A program made the translations under genes and the position numbers. The notes beneath the pieces were generated by a model. The model did no database searches. It was not told the DNA's origin and worked only from the letters and a program-made list of their open reading frames with translations. This document shows positions 23,748-36,071 of a DNA stretch of 64,000 bases, in pieces. Within the stretch, counting starts at the first letter, position 1, and every line of letters begins with the position of its first letter. The DNA is from Adenanthera pavonina (Eukaryota > Streptophyta > Magnoliopsida > Fabales > Fabaceae), in the NCBI GenBank assembly GCA_026686845.1, contig JAIVEN010000010.1:38724001-38788000 (forward strand). Reading direction: 5' to 3'.

Positions 23748-24008
23748 TGGCTTAGAAATCGAAAAGAAACACTCAATTGGGAAAAGAAACTTTTATTCAT
23801 GTGTGATGATTAGTACAATGTAGAAGTGTCCTATTTATACTAGTCATGGGTGAGCAGTGTATTTAAAACTTAGAGAGGAGTTACAATGGTTACATCCTTT
23901 CATAATTAGCAGCTAGGGGTTACAATGCATCAATGGTGTTTATTGCTCATTATTATGTAACAGTTGACAGCTCATCATTGTGTGGTAGTGACTGTTTCTC
24001 CAGTTTCA
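23748..24008 (-). repeat. 3' LTR of the old gypsy element
   Basis: 261 bp, TG...CA, about 91% identical to 29084-29344. It lies next to the polypurine tract, so it is the 3' LTR of a minus-strand element. Confidence 0.95.
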
Positions 24009-27000
24009 TCCTCCTCGTATTGAACGGGACTAGTCCTCGAGTCAAACTCGGCTTTAAGATCAAAATAAGGTGATAGATCAGCAATGTTGAAAGTAACAGA
24101 AACTTCATAAGCACTGGGTAGCTCGACCTTGTAGGCATTATTGTTGATTTTCTGCACAATCTTGAATGGACCATCAACTCTAGGAGACAACTTAGCATTT
24201 GGTTGCTTGGAAAAAACATTCTTTCCTCAAATGTATCCAAACCAAGTCTCCCTCATTAAAAGTTTGCTGGCTTTGGTGTTTGTCACACTGAGATTTGTGT
24301 TTCAAATTCTGCTTCTGAATTCGTTCTCGAACTTGCTCGTGTAGCTCCTTGATTTCTTTAGCCCTTTGATTTGCATCAGCACTATAAAATTACTTCCTAG
24401 ATGATGGCGTCAAGTCTAATGGGCTGAGTGGATGAGCACCATATACCACTTCAAATGGACACTTTCCCGTAGCTTGATTGACAGAATTATTATACAAAAA
24501 TTCAACTTGGGTAAGTAGAAGATCCCACTGTTTCAAATTCTTTCCAACAAAACTTCGGAGTAGGTTTCCCAAGATTCTATTAACAGCTTCAGTTTGACCA
24601 TCTGTTTGGCAATGATGCATACTATTGAATTGAAGCTTAGTTCCTATCTTCTTCCATAGAGTTCTCCAAAAGTGATTGAGAAACTTGACATCACGATTAG
24701 AGGTGATAGTCTTGGGAATGCCATGAAGGCAGACAATTTCTTTAAAGTATAATTTTGCAGCTTGAATAGCATCACTAGTCTTTTGGTGCCATCTTTGAGA
24801 ATCGATCCACAACAACCATACTTGAATCTTTTTATCTTTGAGTTCTAGGCAATCTAAGGACAAAGTACACATTCATATCTTCCCAAGGAGCTTTTGGAAC
24901 AAGAAGAGATAGGTATAAACTCGTGTTTTGGCTTTTGGACTTAGCCAAATGATAGGACATGCAACGTTGTATGTGCCTGTTGACATCCCGTTCAAGTCTT
25001 GGCCAATAGAAATTCTTTTTCACTAAGGCCACAGTTTTGTCTCAACCAAAGTGTCCTGCTAATCCACTATTATGGGCTTCCCAAATGATTGCCTCTCGCA
25101 AGGAACATTGAGGAATGCATAGGACTTTTCCTCGAAATAAAAATCCTTCACGCCTGTAGTGGACTTAGCCAAATGATAGGATATGCAACGTTGTATGTGC
25201 CTGTTTACATCTCGTTCAAGTCTTGGCCAATAGAAATTTTTTTCACTAAGGCCATAGTTTTGCTCAACCAGAGTGTCCTGCTAATCCACCATTATGGGCT
25301 TCCCAAATGATTGCCTCTCGCAAAGAACATTGAGGAATGCATAGGACTTTTCCTCAAAATAAAAATCCTTCATACCTGTAGTATGGGTGAAAAGGTTAAG
25401 CTTCAGTGGCACTTTATGCTTGATGGAAATCAGGATCATCTTTGTACAAATCCTTGATGGTCTCAAAACCAATAACTTTGGCTTGAATGGTAGTTAACAA
25501 AGCATGTCGGCGGCTAAGTGTATCAGCTATTGAGTTCAAGGTCCTAGCCTTATGCTTAAGTAGGAATGAATAAGCTTGCAAAGTCTTACTCCAAGCAACA
25601 TGTGTACGGTTGATCTTCTGTTAAGAATTCAAATGTTTGAGGGCCTCATGGTCAGAGTACAGGATGAATTCCTTACTCAGCAAATAGTAACTCCAGTGTT
25701 GCAAAGCTTATACAATGGCATATAAGTCCTTATCATAAGTAGAATATTTGGGCTTGGTGTCATTGAGTTTCTCACTGAAAAAGGCTATAGGATGTCCTTT
25801 TTAGCTTAAGACAACACCAATTCAAGTGTTGGAGGCATCTTGGCTGACTTCGAACACTTTATCAAAATTAGGAAAGGCTGATACAAGCGCTTTAGTCAAA
25901 CACTTCTTCAACTCTTCAAAGCTTTTCTAGGTTTGTTCTGTTCACTGAAATTTATCTCCTTTGATGTAATCTGTGAGTGGTGTAGCAATGAAGCTAAAAT
26001 TTTAGATGAACCTCTTATAGAAAGAAGCTAATACATGGAAACTTCGAACTTCTTGGACAGATCTCGAGTTTGGCCAACTGTTAATGGCCTCAACTTTGCT
26101 GGGGTCAACTTGAACACCTTCTATAGTGATGATATAGCCCAAGAAAACAACTTCATTGGTTAAGAAAGTGCACTTCTTTAGATTAGCAAAAAGTTTTTGT
26201 TCTCGCAGAGTTTGCAAGACTTGTCGTAGGTACTCTAAGTGCTCCTCTTGATTTTTACTGTAAATAAAAATGTCGCCAAAGTAAACAATAACAAACTTGC
26301 CAATGAAGGGTCAAAGTACTTGATTCATTAAATACATAAATGTGCTAGGAGCATTAGACAGACCAAAAGGCATCACAGTCGACTCACAAAGTTTATCTCT
26401 TGTTTTAAAGGCGATCTTCCATTCATCTCTAAGCCGAATTCAAATTTGATGGTATCCACTATGAAGGTTAATCTTAGAAAAGATAGCAATATCATGTAAC
26501 TGATCTAACATATCATCAAGCCGGGGTATCGAGAACCAATACTTGATGGTGATTTTATTTAGTGCTTGACAATCAACACACATTCTCCAACTTTCATCCT
26601 TCTTAGGTACTAGAAGAACAAGAACAACACAAGGGCTGATACTTTCATGAATCAATCCTTTCTTTAGCAGCTTCAACTTGCCGCTGAACCTCAACATGTT
26701 CCTATGAACTCATTCTATAAGCAGGCTTGTTAGGAATTATTGCTCTTGGAACAAAGTCCATTGCATGTTGGATGTCTCGCATTAGCGGCAATCTTGGAGG
26801 AATCTCATATGAGATCACATCTGTAAACTCAGCTAGCAGCTGTTCAACTCTGGAAGGAATAATGGATCCATTATTTTCTTTAAACAATAGAATGAATCCC
26901 ATGGCCAGGACTTCTGCTTTCGTCACTTTGAGCTACTGTTTGGCAACTAAGGACACTAATGACTTAGACTCATTTTTGTTGTATTCACTAGGCGGCTATG

Positions 27001-28436
27001 GGGCTAACTTGATCTTTACCCCATTCTTCATAAAAGAATAGGCATTTGCATGTCCATTGTACATAGCACATCGATCATATTGTCATGGTCTTCCAAGAAG
27101 TAGATGGCAAGCATCCATGGGTACAAAATCACACTAGGTTTCATCTTGATATTTCCTGCTAATTGAAAAAGAAAAAAAGCAACGCTTAGTAATTTTTACC
27201 TCACTTCCTTTGTTGAGCCACTGTAACTTGTATGAATATAGGTGATCCTGAGTTGGTAACTTTAGTTTTTCTACCATGCAATTTGAAACTACATTCTCAC
27301 AACTTCCATTGTCAATGATGACATCACAAACTTTCCCTTGAGTCGTGCAACAAGTATGGAAGATGTTGTGACATAGCCAGGGCTCCTCTTTTGTGGGCGT
27401 TGTATGCAAACTCAGTCTAATCACAAGCGATTCTCCTTCATTTGCAGTAATGAATTCTTCATCGTATACTGGTTTATCAAACACAGGCTCTTCCTCCTGT
27501 ACTTCTTCAGACACTTTATAAGCTTGCTCTTCAATAATGGTGACAAACCTCCGGTTGGGACAGTCTGCGGCGATGTGCCCAAACCCTTGGCATTTAAAGC
27601 ATTTGGGTGTTTTAGAGCCAGACTCCTTGGAGACTTTTGGTGGAGGCTTACTCAAGGAACTGAGCTGCTGGAATTGTGTATTATGGGCATTAGAAAAACT
27701 TCTAGAGGAAGAAGGTTAAAATGAGGTCCTTCGTGGAATTTGCTTCTCAACATGTATGGGTAGACGGATTACGTCGTCTAAAGTCTAATATTGTTGAAGT
27801 TGGATTGGATGGGCGATGTCAGTGTTTAACCCTCCAACATATTGGACTATCGTTTGCTCTTCCTTTTCTCGAATATCACACTTCATCATGAGCTTCTTAA
27901 ATTCCCTGATATATCCTTCCACAAACAAAGACTTTTGGCATAAATTTTGCAACTAAATAAAACTATCTTGATAATAGTGTTCAGGTAATAACTTACGTGA
28001 GAGCTTATGTCGCATCTTGTCCCACGTTTGGATCTTACTTTTCCCTTCTCGTTCACGCCTCTTCGTAAGCTTTTCCCACCAAATGGAGACATTTTTTTGA
28101 GTTTGATGGTGACAATTTTCACCTTCTGGTCATCTGGTACTTCTTTATACTCAAATACTCGTTCAACAATTTGTAGACAATCAACGAACTCATCTGCTTG
28201 TAACTTTCCTTCAAATTCTGGGATTTCCACTTTGATATCATTATAGTAGACTGTTAGTCTCTGAGGACGACAGTTGCCAGCTGATGGTGTGTCACCACTA
28301 TCCGAGTCTTCTTTTCTTTGCCTTATTTATTCCTCTAATTGGATTTGTTGGACATTCACAAGCTCTTGTACTAGTTGAACTCGATTTCTCAATTCTTCAA
28401 TCTCAACTTCATGCACAGGTCTGTGTCTTGGAGGCA
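23975..28436 (-). pseudogene. gag-pol of the old gypsy element, heavily broken
   Basis: Gag starts at 28436 (MPPRHRPVHEVEIEEL) with the capsid-like region about 28250-27880. The CCHC knuckle CFKCQGFGHIAADC is at 27601-27560 and a protease-like IDNGS motif near 27320. Reverse transcriptase covers about 26700-26000 (WRMCVDCQALNK, then FLGYIIT), with the YVDD region not intact. RNase H is at about 25900-25480. The integrase H2C2 region is at about 25300-24940 (partly duplicated), with a core (HCQTDGQTEAVNR) near 24600 and a chromatin-proximal C-terminus (GPFKIVQKINNNAYKVELP) at 24190-23975. Many stops and frameshifts are spread over all domains. Confidence 0.85.
24937..25382. repeat. 224-bp tandem duplication inside integrase
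   Basis: Copy 1 at 24937-25160 and copy 2 at 25161-25382 both begin ggacttagccaaatgatagg and end near cctgtagt. Copies are over 90% alike and duplicate the zinc-binding N-terminus of the integrase. It occurred after insertion or in the parent copy; either way it disrupts the frame. Confidence 0.9.
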
Positions 28437-29062
28437 TTTTGAGAAGTTATGAGCCCAACTGCAACTTTTAGAATGCTGAGGGTAAAAGTGAAAATTTCAA
28501 AAATATAGGAGTAAAATTGCAATTTTAGAAAATTGAGGGGCTAAATTGTAATTTTAGGAAGTTTAGGGACAAAATGTAATTTTGGATTGAAAATGTAATT
28601 TATGAAAAGTATATGGGTGAAAATGTAAATATGGAAGAGTTTAGTAGTCACGCTGTAAATTTGGAAAGTTTGGCTGATTGGGCTTAGGTAATGTGGCTTA
28701 CGTAACACGTGGCAGACACAAAGTGGTTGAGCTGTATCTGACTGGACAGATCAGGATGACATGTTAGATGATGTCATCATCTTCTACCTTCAGCGGGCGC
28801 ATGGCCGACGCATGGACAAAGTGACCGACGCTTGAGCTTCCGGTGGTGGCACGTAGAGGCGCGTGTAGCAATTTCAGGCAGCAAGAAACTTCAGTCCAAG
28901 GTTTTTGGACCTCCTGAGCTCAAATGTGACATTGGTTTGGTCAAAAAATGATCAGAAATGGTGTTTTTGGAAGAGATAGAAAACTCTCTCTCTCCTCAAA
29001 ATCTCGACCTTTTTGGTCAATTTTCATGCTTAACCTCTCCTCCCTTGACTTTGGACACTCCC

Positions 29063-29080
29063 TAACCTGTTCTGATACCA
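29063..29080 (-). other. primer-binding site of the old gypsy element
   Basis: Minus-strand TGGTATCAGAACAGG, complementary to the 3' end of initiator Met tRNA, begins 3 nt inside the 5' LTR. Confidence 0.85.
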
Positions 29081-29083
29081 AAC

Positions 29084-29344
29084 TGGTTCAGAAACCTAAA
29101 AGAAACACTTAACTGGGAAAAGAAACTCTTATTTATGTGTGATGATCAGTACAATGTAAAAATGTCCTATTTATACTAATCATGGGTGAGCAGTGTATTT
29201 AAAACTCAGAGAGAAGTTACAATGGTTACATCCTTTCATAATTAGCAGCTTGGGGTTACAATGCATCAATGGTGTTTATTACTCATTATTATGTAATGGT
29301 TGACGGCTCATCATTGTATGGTATTGACTGTTTCTTCCGTTTCA
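29084..29344 (-). repeat. 5' LTR of the old gypsy element
   Basis: 261 bp, partner of 23748-24008. It lies next to the primer-binding site. Confidence 0.95.
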
Positions 29345-29870
29345 CATAATGTTGTGTTTAGATCAGCAGGCATCACATTTAGATCATCATAAACTATATA
29401 AAATGTTGTTTCTCATACAAAGCCTTCCAAAAGAGATCACCCCCCACTTATCTTTTTGTTGAGCCTCAGCACGGATGTCAAATTCCCCCCACATGTGCAT
29501 TTCGAATTCTTGAAAGTTCTTACCAGCATACCATCTACCTTTCCACATTAGGGAGATTCACAAGCATAAAAATTGGTGGGCTTAGTGTCATCAATGTTGA
29601 GTTAGAGATTTTGATTGTAAGATTCTATAGGGCTCCTTGGACGAAGCAGCATTTGCTTACATGTGTCCGAAAAAAATACTTGGGTCCAGATTACCCACAC
29701 TGTCGTACAAGGAGCTTATGCATCTGAATCTAAAAGGCTTCATGTATTCTTACTGACAAGTCTAGCAATGGTTCCCAACGGTGGGGTCAAGAAGCTTAAA
29801 ACAACATCCACAAAGTATTCTGTTTCACTCTTTGTCCACAACCACTCTCAGTGAAAGTTGTCGCAGTGTT

Positions 29871-30462
29871 ACACTACAAATAGGGAGACGAGTGGCAATA
29901 GGGCGAATGCCAAAGGCGATGAAGCAACCCTGAACAACCAAATCCAATGTTTAGGAACAATAACAATCAAGCATGTACAGATTGGGAAATATATAAATTA
30001 ATAAAGCCTATGTAGGAGATAGTGCATGCAGAAAATCTCTAGAGTCAATTTCATCATGGAGCTGTGGTGTTCTTTAATAATGGCTCTTAAATTACTGGAA
30101 CTAGATATCACCTAGCTCATTATGATTCCTCATTTTTGCTGTTCAAACCTTCAATTGTGCTTATCGTTTTTGTTGCAAATAAATGCCCGTAATCGCTTTG
30201 GTCAAAATAAAATAGCGAAAAAAACCCTTAATCGCATAAGGTATTTTTTTTATTTGGGGGGGATTACAATTAGGGACCAATTGAGTGACTTAATTACAAA
30301 AAATAACTTTAACTGATAAAAATATTAAAAATTTAAAATACTAAGTAATAAAATTGAAAAAACAAGTAACAACAGATTTTATTTTATATTAAATTTATTA
30401 TTTTAGTCTCAAAATGTAATTATTTTTTTTTTATTTTAACCGATATCACTTAAAGTAGAGTA
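29871..30462. other. upstream region of DUF674 copy B
   Basis: Non-coding. The part at about 30058-30190 (ending gcttatcgtttttgttgcaa) is similar to 51468-51655 upstream of copy E, so it belongs to the duplicated DUF674 unit. The remainder is AT-rich. Confidence 0.55.
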
Positions 30463-30713
30463 TACTTCCTCCCATTCAAAATATAAGTTCTATTTAGATA
30501 AATATAAAAATATTAATTATATTTTTTTCTAATTTAGCCTTATTTTTAATTAGCTTGTGAAAGAAAAAATTTTCTTAGAAAATATCTTTATTAAGAATAA
30601 TATTAAAAAATAATATAAATTTTTCACAAATTTAATTAATTCAACTTCTTTTCTTAGTCTATAGTCTATATGTAGATAGTTAAATATAATTTACATTTTG
30701 AATAAAAAAAAGA
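30463..30713. mobile_element. Stowaway-like MITE candidate, 251 bp
   Basis: The left end tacttcctcccattcaaa and the inverted right end (reverse complement cttttttttattcaaaatg) share attcaaaatRtaaRttMta. The interior is AT-rich and non-coding. The CTCCCTCC-type tip is common in plant Tc1/mariner MITEs. Confidence 0.5.
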
Positions 30714-32459
30714 CTATTAAAGTGCTTAAGGAGAAATGATGGGTGGCTCAGAAGTGATGATGGTTAAAAATATGTGTATATATATATATATAATTAGGCC
30801 AATGATTTTGAAACTATACTTTCATATATAAATATATATATATTTAAATGCATTGTTGTACTTGTCTCCCCTGAAGTTTTGCGGCATGTTCTTATTGACC
30901 ATTCACTAAAGATTCGGGTTCGTGACGTGGTGCTCCACCCATTCACTCATCCTCATCACCATATCACACACACACAAATGCATTAATGTCATGTCAACGT
31001 TTGATATCAGTTCAGGTTCCATTATGCTAGCCGTTCTGAACTTTGGTTTACAAGAGTATCATCATTTTTTTTTTGGGCAGCATAATCTTTAAAGTTTAAA
31101 ATTTTGTTTTATCAAATTTAAATTAAATTTTTTCTATGCAAATAGATAATACAACCTACGGTCCTATATATAAATCACAATTTAAAAGTAATTATTGGTC
31201 CTTAATATAAATAATTTTTGAGAATCAATGAAACTTCAAAGATTTGTTTCCAAATTTACACTTCATAATTATGATAGAGTACAATATTGTAAGAAAATTA
31301 TGTTAAAGATGGAGCACTCAGGATGTGTTAGAATTTAATGAATTCAAGTATAGATAATTTTGAAAAATTATAATAATTTTTGAAAAATTTAAAGTCATTC
31401 CTGATTTTAACAAATTTTGTTAATATGTATAAATTAGTTAAAAGCAATATATATATAGGATATGTTAAAAAAATTGACAAGAAAAAATATTTTTTAAAAC
31501 AAAAATATATAGAAAAATAAAAAATGACATGGAGCTAATAGAAAGGGGATAGGAATACAGCTTTAAAAAAAAATTGTTCATGCTGACACAATTATGCCAT
31601 AATGGCAGGAAGGTTCCCCATTAATGGCAGGTTGTGAATTCAACCTGGCTCACTACATGGAACTATTAGTTTGTCATTCGCAATTAAAAAAAAGTTCATA
31701 AGCCATATATTATTAAAAAAAATGTGTTCTTAGATTTTTGTATTACAAGTTTATTGCTATTTGCCTCCTTAAAATTTAAAGAAAAAAGAAAAAAATACTT
31801 TAAAAATAAATGTTAGACCTATATTATTAAAATTATATCCGTGATTAAGCTACTAGTTCACAGTTCAATGGTTAAACTAAAATTATAGTGAAATAGGTTA
31901 CTATTAAATTAATATATTTTTACTTTTATGTTTTTGAATATTATAAAACAAAAAATTTCCAATAACAATAAAATGTGATCAAAATAAAGAAATTTAAGAA
32001 CGTATAACTAAGAGAAATTTTCCTGCTTATCGAAAAAATTAAGAAAATATGTATAATTTATTCTCTACAACTAAGAAAATGCTAAGTTTTTGACAATAGT
32101 GACTTATTGATTATTATCAATGATGTGCTTGTGACTAATATCATTCATATGAATGACTAATTAAGAAAATGCTTGACTTTTGGCAAAAAAGTAGAAGCAA
32201 GTAAGCAAGTGTGCTGGAAACAAAATCCCACGTCGACCAAACCAACAACGAATAGGGTGGTGGTGGTGGTGGTTTATATGTAAAGGAGGGAGCAATGCCT
32301 CATAAGAGGATGTGTCTATTGGGCGTTCACTAATACAATAGTTAATGTGTCACTACATTTTTAATTTATACAAGTTTATCATAAAAAATTATCTTTTATA
32401 ATTCATTACAGATTGTGATATATATATATAGTTAAGTTTTTTCTTTTCATCCAAATCTA
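30714..32459. other. AT-rich intergenic region
   Basis: No coding signal. It contains (TA)n near 30778, a CA run near 30967 and a (GGT)n run at 32256-32273. A more balanced stretch at 30850-31040 has no recognisable gene. Confidence 0.5.
32256..32273. repeat. (GGT)n microsatellite
   Basis: Six consecutive ggt-type units. Confidence 0.8.
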
Positions 32460-32990
32460 TATTTCCTCTGATCCTATTTATAAGGTGTTACTATTTATTG
32501 CATAGGTATTAAAGAGTCATAATTATACTTTTGAATTTATAAAAAGTTAATACTCCCTTTGATCTTTAATATAAAATCATTTCAACCGAATTACGCCGAT
32601 TAAGAATTGGAATTAAAACTAATTAACTACCTCGATTTCTCCGAAAATCTCAACATTTTTTCAAAACTACCCTTATTTAATCTCTCTCTCTTTCTTTTTG
32701 AATACATTAAATAGGGATTTTTTTAAAAATATATAATAAATACTACCTCGTATATTGTAAAGAGTCTTATATTTAAGACCGGGGCAAAAGACCCTATATA
32801 TAGGATCGGAGGGAGTATAAACTTTCAATCTTACCCTTATTGATTAAAGATTAGAATAATTTACAAGACAAAAAAGTCAAGAAAGAAAGGGTAAAAAAGG
32901 AAATTCAAATAAAAAATAACATAACACATTATAAATATAATCAAGTAAATTTTCAAGATAACATCTTATAAATGAGATCAAAAGGGAGTA
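32460..32990. mobile_element. Stowaway-like MITE (outer) carrying a nested MITE
   Basis: The left end (cctctgatcctatttataa, 32465 onward) and the right end (reverse complement cttttgatctcatttataa, ending 32990) form an imperfect terminal inverted repeat of about 30 bp. A second MITE (32551-32817) sits inside it. Confidence 0.6.
32551..32817. mobile_element. Stowaway-like MITE (inner), 267 bp
   Basis: Begins tactccctttgatct and ends atcggagggagta, an inverted tip of the TA-CTCCCT type with TA on both outer edges. The flanks read continuously as the outer MITE when it is removed. Confidence 0.65.
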
Positions 32991-33600
32991 TATTTGATAA
33001 ATCTATACCTCTTAAAATAATTCTATATATGTTGTATCAAAAAATAATATGACTTCCGTAATTCAGAAAATACATATGTAAGATTTTTTTTCAGCAGACG
33101 TATGGTCATTAATTTGCATATCTCGTCAGGAGACAATCATCTGATTTTTTAGTTAGATTTTAATAATTTTTTACATTTTTTTTACCAACAATAATTTTTT
33201 ACATTAACTGATGTAAAATAAATAATATCAACATTCAGTTTTATAACTATCCAATTATAAAAAGAATTATTGTACGTTAAAAATAAAATAATAAAATGTG
33301 AACAGTGAACAAAGTTAAGATAGGACATGCAAATCTGGATTCACCACATTCCAATATTATTCCCTTACAACATCTTCATATAACCGACTCGACTCCTGGC
33401 ATTCCATAACATCCACAATAGCTTAAGAGTACTCAACTCATCATAGTATTTTGCTATAACAAAAAAAAAAAAAAGAAGATAAACTAAAACGCAATGTGGT
33501 ACATACAATCACAAGAAAATGAACCATCAAACTACATCAAAACATAAATATTTACTAAGAAGCTATATAAGAACAACTGCTGCTTTCTACTAATGGAGTT
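32991..33600. other. AT-rich intergenic region
   Basis: No gene or repeat with clear ends. It leads into the 3' end of DUF674 copy C. Confidence 0.5.
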
Positions 33601-33603
33601 ATT

Positions 33604-35405
33604 TCACATCTCTTCATTGATGGTATTGGTTAAAAATTCATTCAAACCATCTGTCAAAGCTGACGTACTCGAGATCACGGAAGCTCTTAGGATGCTCAGA
33701 ACCTGCACCATAATTAAGCCTGGAATTAAAAAAAGAAAATGCAGCAAGCATGCAATCAATTTGATCCTGTTCATGAAGGTGACCAAAAATAACTTCTATC
33801 TCAAAGGTTAGAACGTACGTACCTCTTTTACCCCAATGCAGATGGTCCTCTCTTCCAAGTCATGGTCACGAACCTTTGATTTAATTCAAGATGACACCAC
33901 AAGGTGAGACGAAAAGGGTTTCACAGACAAGTCATCTGCAACCATGAACATGGTGCGACTCTTGGCATATCCATTCCATGCTTTGTTATCTGTTGGAGAC
34001 TTTGGGTCATACATTCTCACAAATCGTCCCCACACACAAGATAAACTTTCATCTGTAGTTAAATAAATGACTGAAGGAAGCCTTCCATTGGGACAACAAA
34101 TATATAACTCAGATGGATACTTTAGTTCATCTATAGATAACATCTGCTTTGTCGCCTTAAAAAGTGGGGCCACCTCAAGGTTGGCAAACACGCTCTTCAT
34201 ATTCTCTGACTTCAGGTCTCTAGTTGAATCAAAATTTATCCAACTGTTGCACAATTTATCGACGCATCCCAAACCAGAGTTTCCTTCTAAAACTCCCCCT
34301 ACTGCTCCAAGTGGGAATGTCAAGAAGCAAAGAAGTTGGTCCACGAACTCTTCCTCAACTTGAGCAAACAATATCTTGCACTTCGATCTTGCTATCAATA
34401 ACTTCAACTTCATCGGCTCACTCTCTTTGCCTTGCCTCTCAGTTACCTTGAAAGTGGTTATGGAGTTCTCAAGCTTATGTTCCTTCGTAAACAATGAATC
34501 TGTGAGTGCCGTCTTCGAAATTAACGAGCACTTGAGTAGGTCCACAATCTTCGAAAACACAATGAAGTATCATATGAAGATATCACTTGAAAAGATATAT
34601 ACACACACACACACCATATGATATAAGATTCACAGTGACGAAAGTAATGTTAAAATTTGTTCACCTCATTTGGACTAAGAACTACAGTGAATTCCTCAGA
34701 TGTATCATTTGTGCGCAGATTCTTTAGTCGACACAATGATGTATTCATATCAGCAGGTACAACATTTAGATCGTCAAAAATAATAAAAGATGCTGTCTCC
34801 CGTACATAGCCTTCCCTCGTATCGTCCTGCAATTTGGCTAGGTATGAAATGAAGCAAAACTAACGGTCGCAGTCAAATATTGCTTTATAAATTACAAGGA
34901 GAACAAAAATATAAAATATATATACTGCAAAAGAGAATGGTTTTTACCGAACCCCCGGACAGAACATGAGCGATTCGTCAGGCGTCAGCTCTATTGTCAT
35001 ATTCATCCCACATTCGCATTTTATATTCTTGAACGCGCTTACCAGCAAACCATCTTTCCCAAGACATATTGTTGTTTGACAAGCATAAAACTTGGTGGGC
35101 TCAGTGTCGTCAATGTTGAGTTTGAGATTTCGATTATACGATTCAAAAGGGCTCCTTGGATAGAGTAACATTTGCTTACATGTCTCAGAACAAAAGTACT
35201 TGGGATCCATATTACCCACACTTTCATACAATGAGCTTATGCATCCGAATCTAAGAGGCTTCGTATTAGTGTCCTTACTCACAAGTCGAGTAATAGTTCC
35301 CAATGGTAGAGTCAAGGAGCTTAAAAGAACGTCCACAAAATCCTTATCTGCTTCAGCATAGAGCACTCTGTTTTTCTTTTGTCCACAACAACTCTCAATG
35401 AAATT
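33604..35405 (-). pseudogene. DUF674 family pseudogene, copy C (best preserved)
   Basis: Exon 1 is about 35405-34960: the motif VLYAEADKDFVDVLLSSLTL, followed by a cysteine-containing CETCKQMLL region. One A is missing in the A-rich run near 35377, and no in-frame ATG precedes it. Exon 2 is about 34826-34670 (FIIFDDLNVVPADMNTSLCRL). Exon 3 is about 34557-33836, a second DUF674 repeat ending VADDLSVKPFSSHLVVSS, with an in-frame TGA at 33888-33886 before the conserved LEERTICIGVKE. Exon 4 is 33702-33604 (VLSILRASVIS, stop TGA). The two-repeat architecture is typical of the family. The function of DUF674 proteins is unknown. A transcript using an alternative start and early stop cannot be excluded. 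Confidence 0.75.
34601..34614. repeat. (AC)n microsatellite in an intron of copy C
   Basis: Seven ac units between exons 2 and 3. Confidence 0.75.
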
Positions 35406-36066
35406 ATAATCCCATCATAATTATATCATTCTCAATTTGTCACCAACATAAATGTTTTGAGTAAAATGAACCAAAAAAAAATATTTAATACACTTTAAAT
35501 ATTACAAAGTAAGCAACTTATATTTCGAATATATAAAAAATTTTTAAAATATGTCATATATATATATATATAGAATCAGGAAAAATATCTTCCATCTATT
35601 AATTATAGACCAGAAACATAATTAAAAAAATAATTAATATACTAAATAATTCTTAAAGATGTCCAATATTTTATATGAAACATTATGTATCTCGAAGACG
35701 TCTCTTATTTAGAGCCGGACTGGAGGGGCATCATTTTTCTTGCTCTCTCCCCGATGCATCACACAGACAGGGAAGATATTTTTGCATCTCTCTTTTGAAG
35801 AAAATTGCAGCGGCAAAAGAAAGGCAAAGAAGCATTGGACGAAAGCTTTTTCTCTAGTTGTCAATCAAACAAAATAAATAAATAAATAAATAACTTCTCT
35901 ATACCAAGAACTTTTTGTTTTCGATAAACGTCTCTACCAAGACGTTATCAAAAACATGTTAAGGAGTGAGCCCATCTGCATTGTTATCTGGTTATTGTTA
36001 CTCTTGGGCCCATGGCCCACATCACAGCCCATTTCTTTTCTCCTCTGTGTCGTATCGTATGTTATC
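35406..36066. other. intergenic region with (AAAT)n run
   Basis: Upstream of DUF674 copy C and left flank of the young Tat element. An (aaat)n run of about five units lies at 35871-35893. No gene seen. Confidence 0.5.
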
Positions 36067-36071
36067 CTCTC
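36067..36071. repeat. left 5-bp target-site duplication of Tat element
   Basis: ctctc, repeated exactly at 45621-45625. Confidence 0.9.

Larger units (their letters stand above)
23748..29344 (-). mobile_element. Ty3/gypsy retrotransposon, decayed (5.6 kb)
   Basis: Complete element inside DUF674 copy B. LTRs are 23748-24008 and 29084-29344, both exactly 261 bp. The flanking 5-bp duplication is cacaa (23743-23747) and cataa (29345-29349). The primer site is at 29063-29080 and the polypurine tract GAGGAGGA is at 24009-24016 on the minus strand. Coding order on the minus strand is gag, protease, RT, RNase H, integrase, the Ty3/gypsy order. About 23 of 261 LTR positions differ, so it is old compared with the element at 36 kb. 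Confidence 0.95.
22527..29870 (-). pseudogene. DUF674 family pseudogene, copy B (split by transposons)
   Basis: Readable DUF674 pieces on the minus strand lie on both sides of inserted elements. Exon 1 remnants are at about 29870-29470 and an exon 2 start at about 29440-29345. After the gypsy element (23748-29344) exon 2 resumes at 23747-23679. A hAT-like MITE (23121-23670) follows. The third exon is at about 23060-22530, with CVKWPTLFMVAYDL-like residues corresponding to the VADDLSVKPFS motif of copies C and D. A LINE tail lies at its end. The pieces also contain stops and frameshifts. The last exon (VLSIL...) is not seen. Removing the gypsy element and one duplication rejoins the reading context gacaca-atgttg exactly as in copy D. 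Confidence 0.8.

Noticed and set aside
33886..34560. Copy C third exon as an intact single-exon DUF674 gene
   Set aside because: It starts mid-domain, lacks the family N-terminus, and ends at a stop where copy D reads on through conserved residues, so it is better read as part of a disabled gene.
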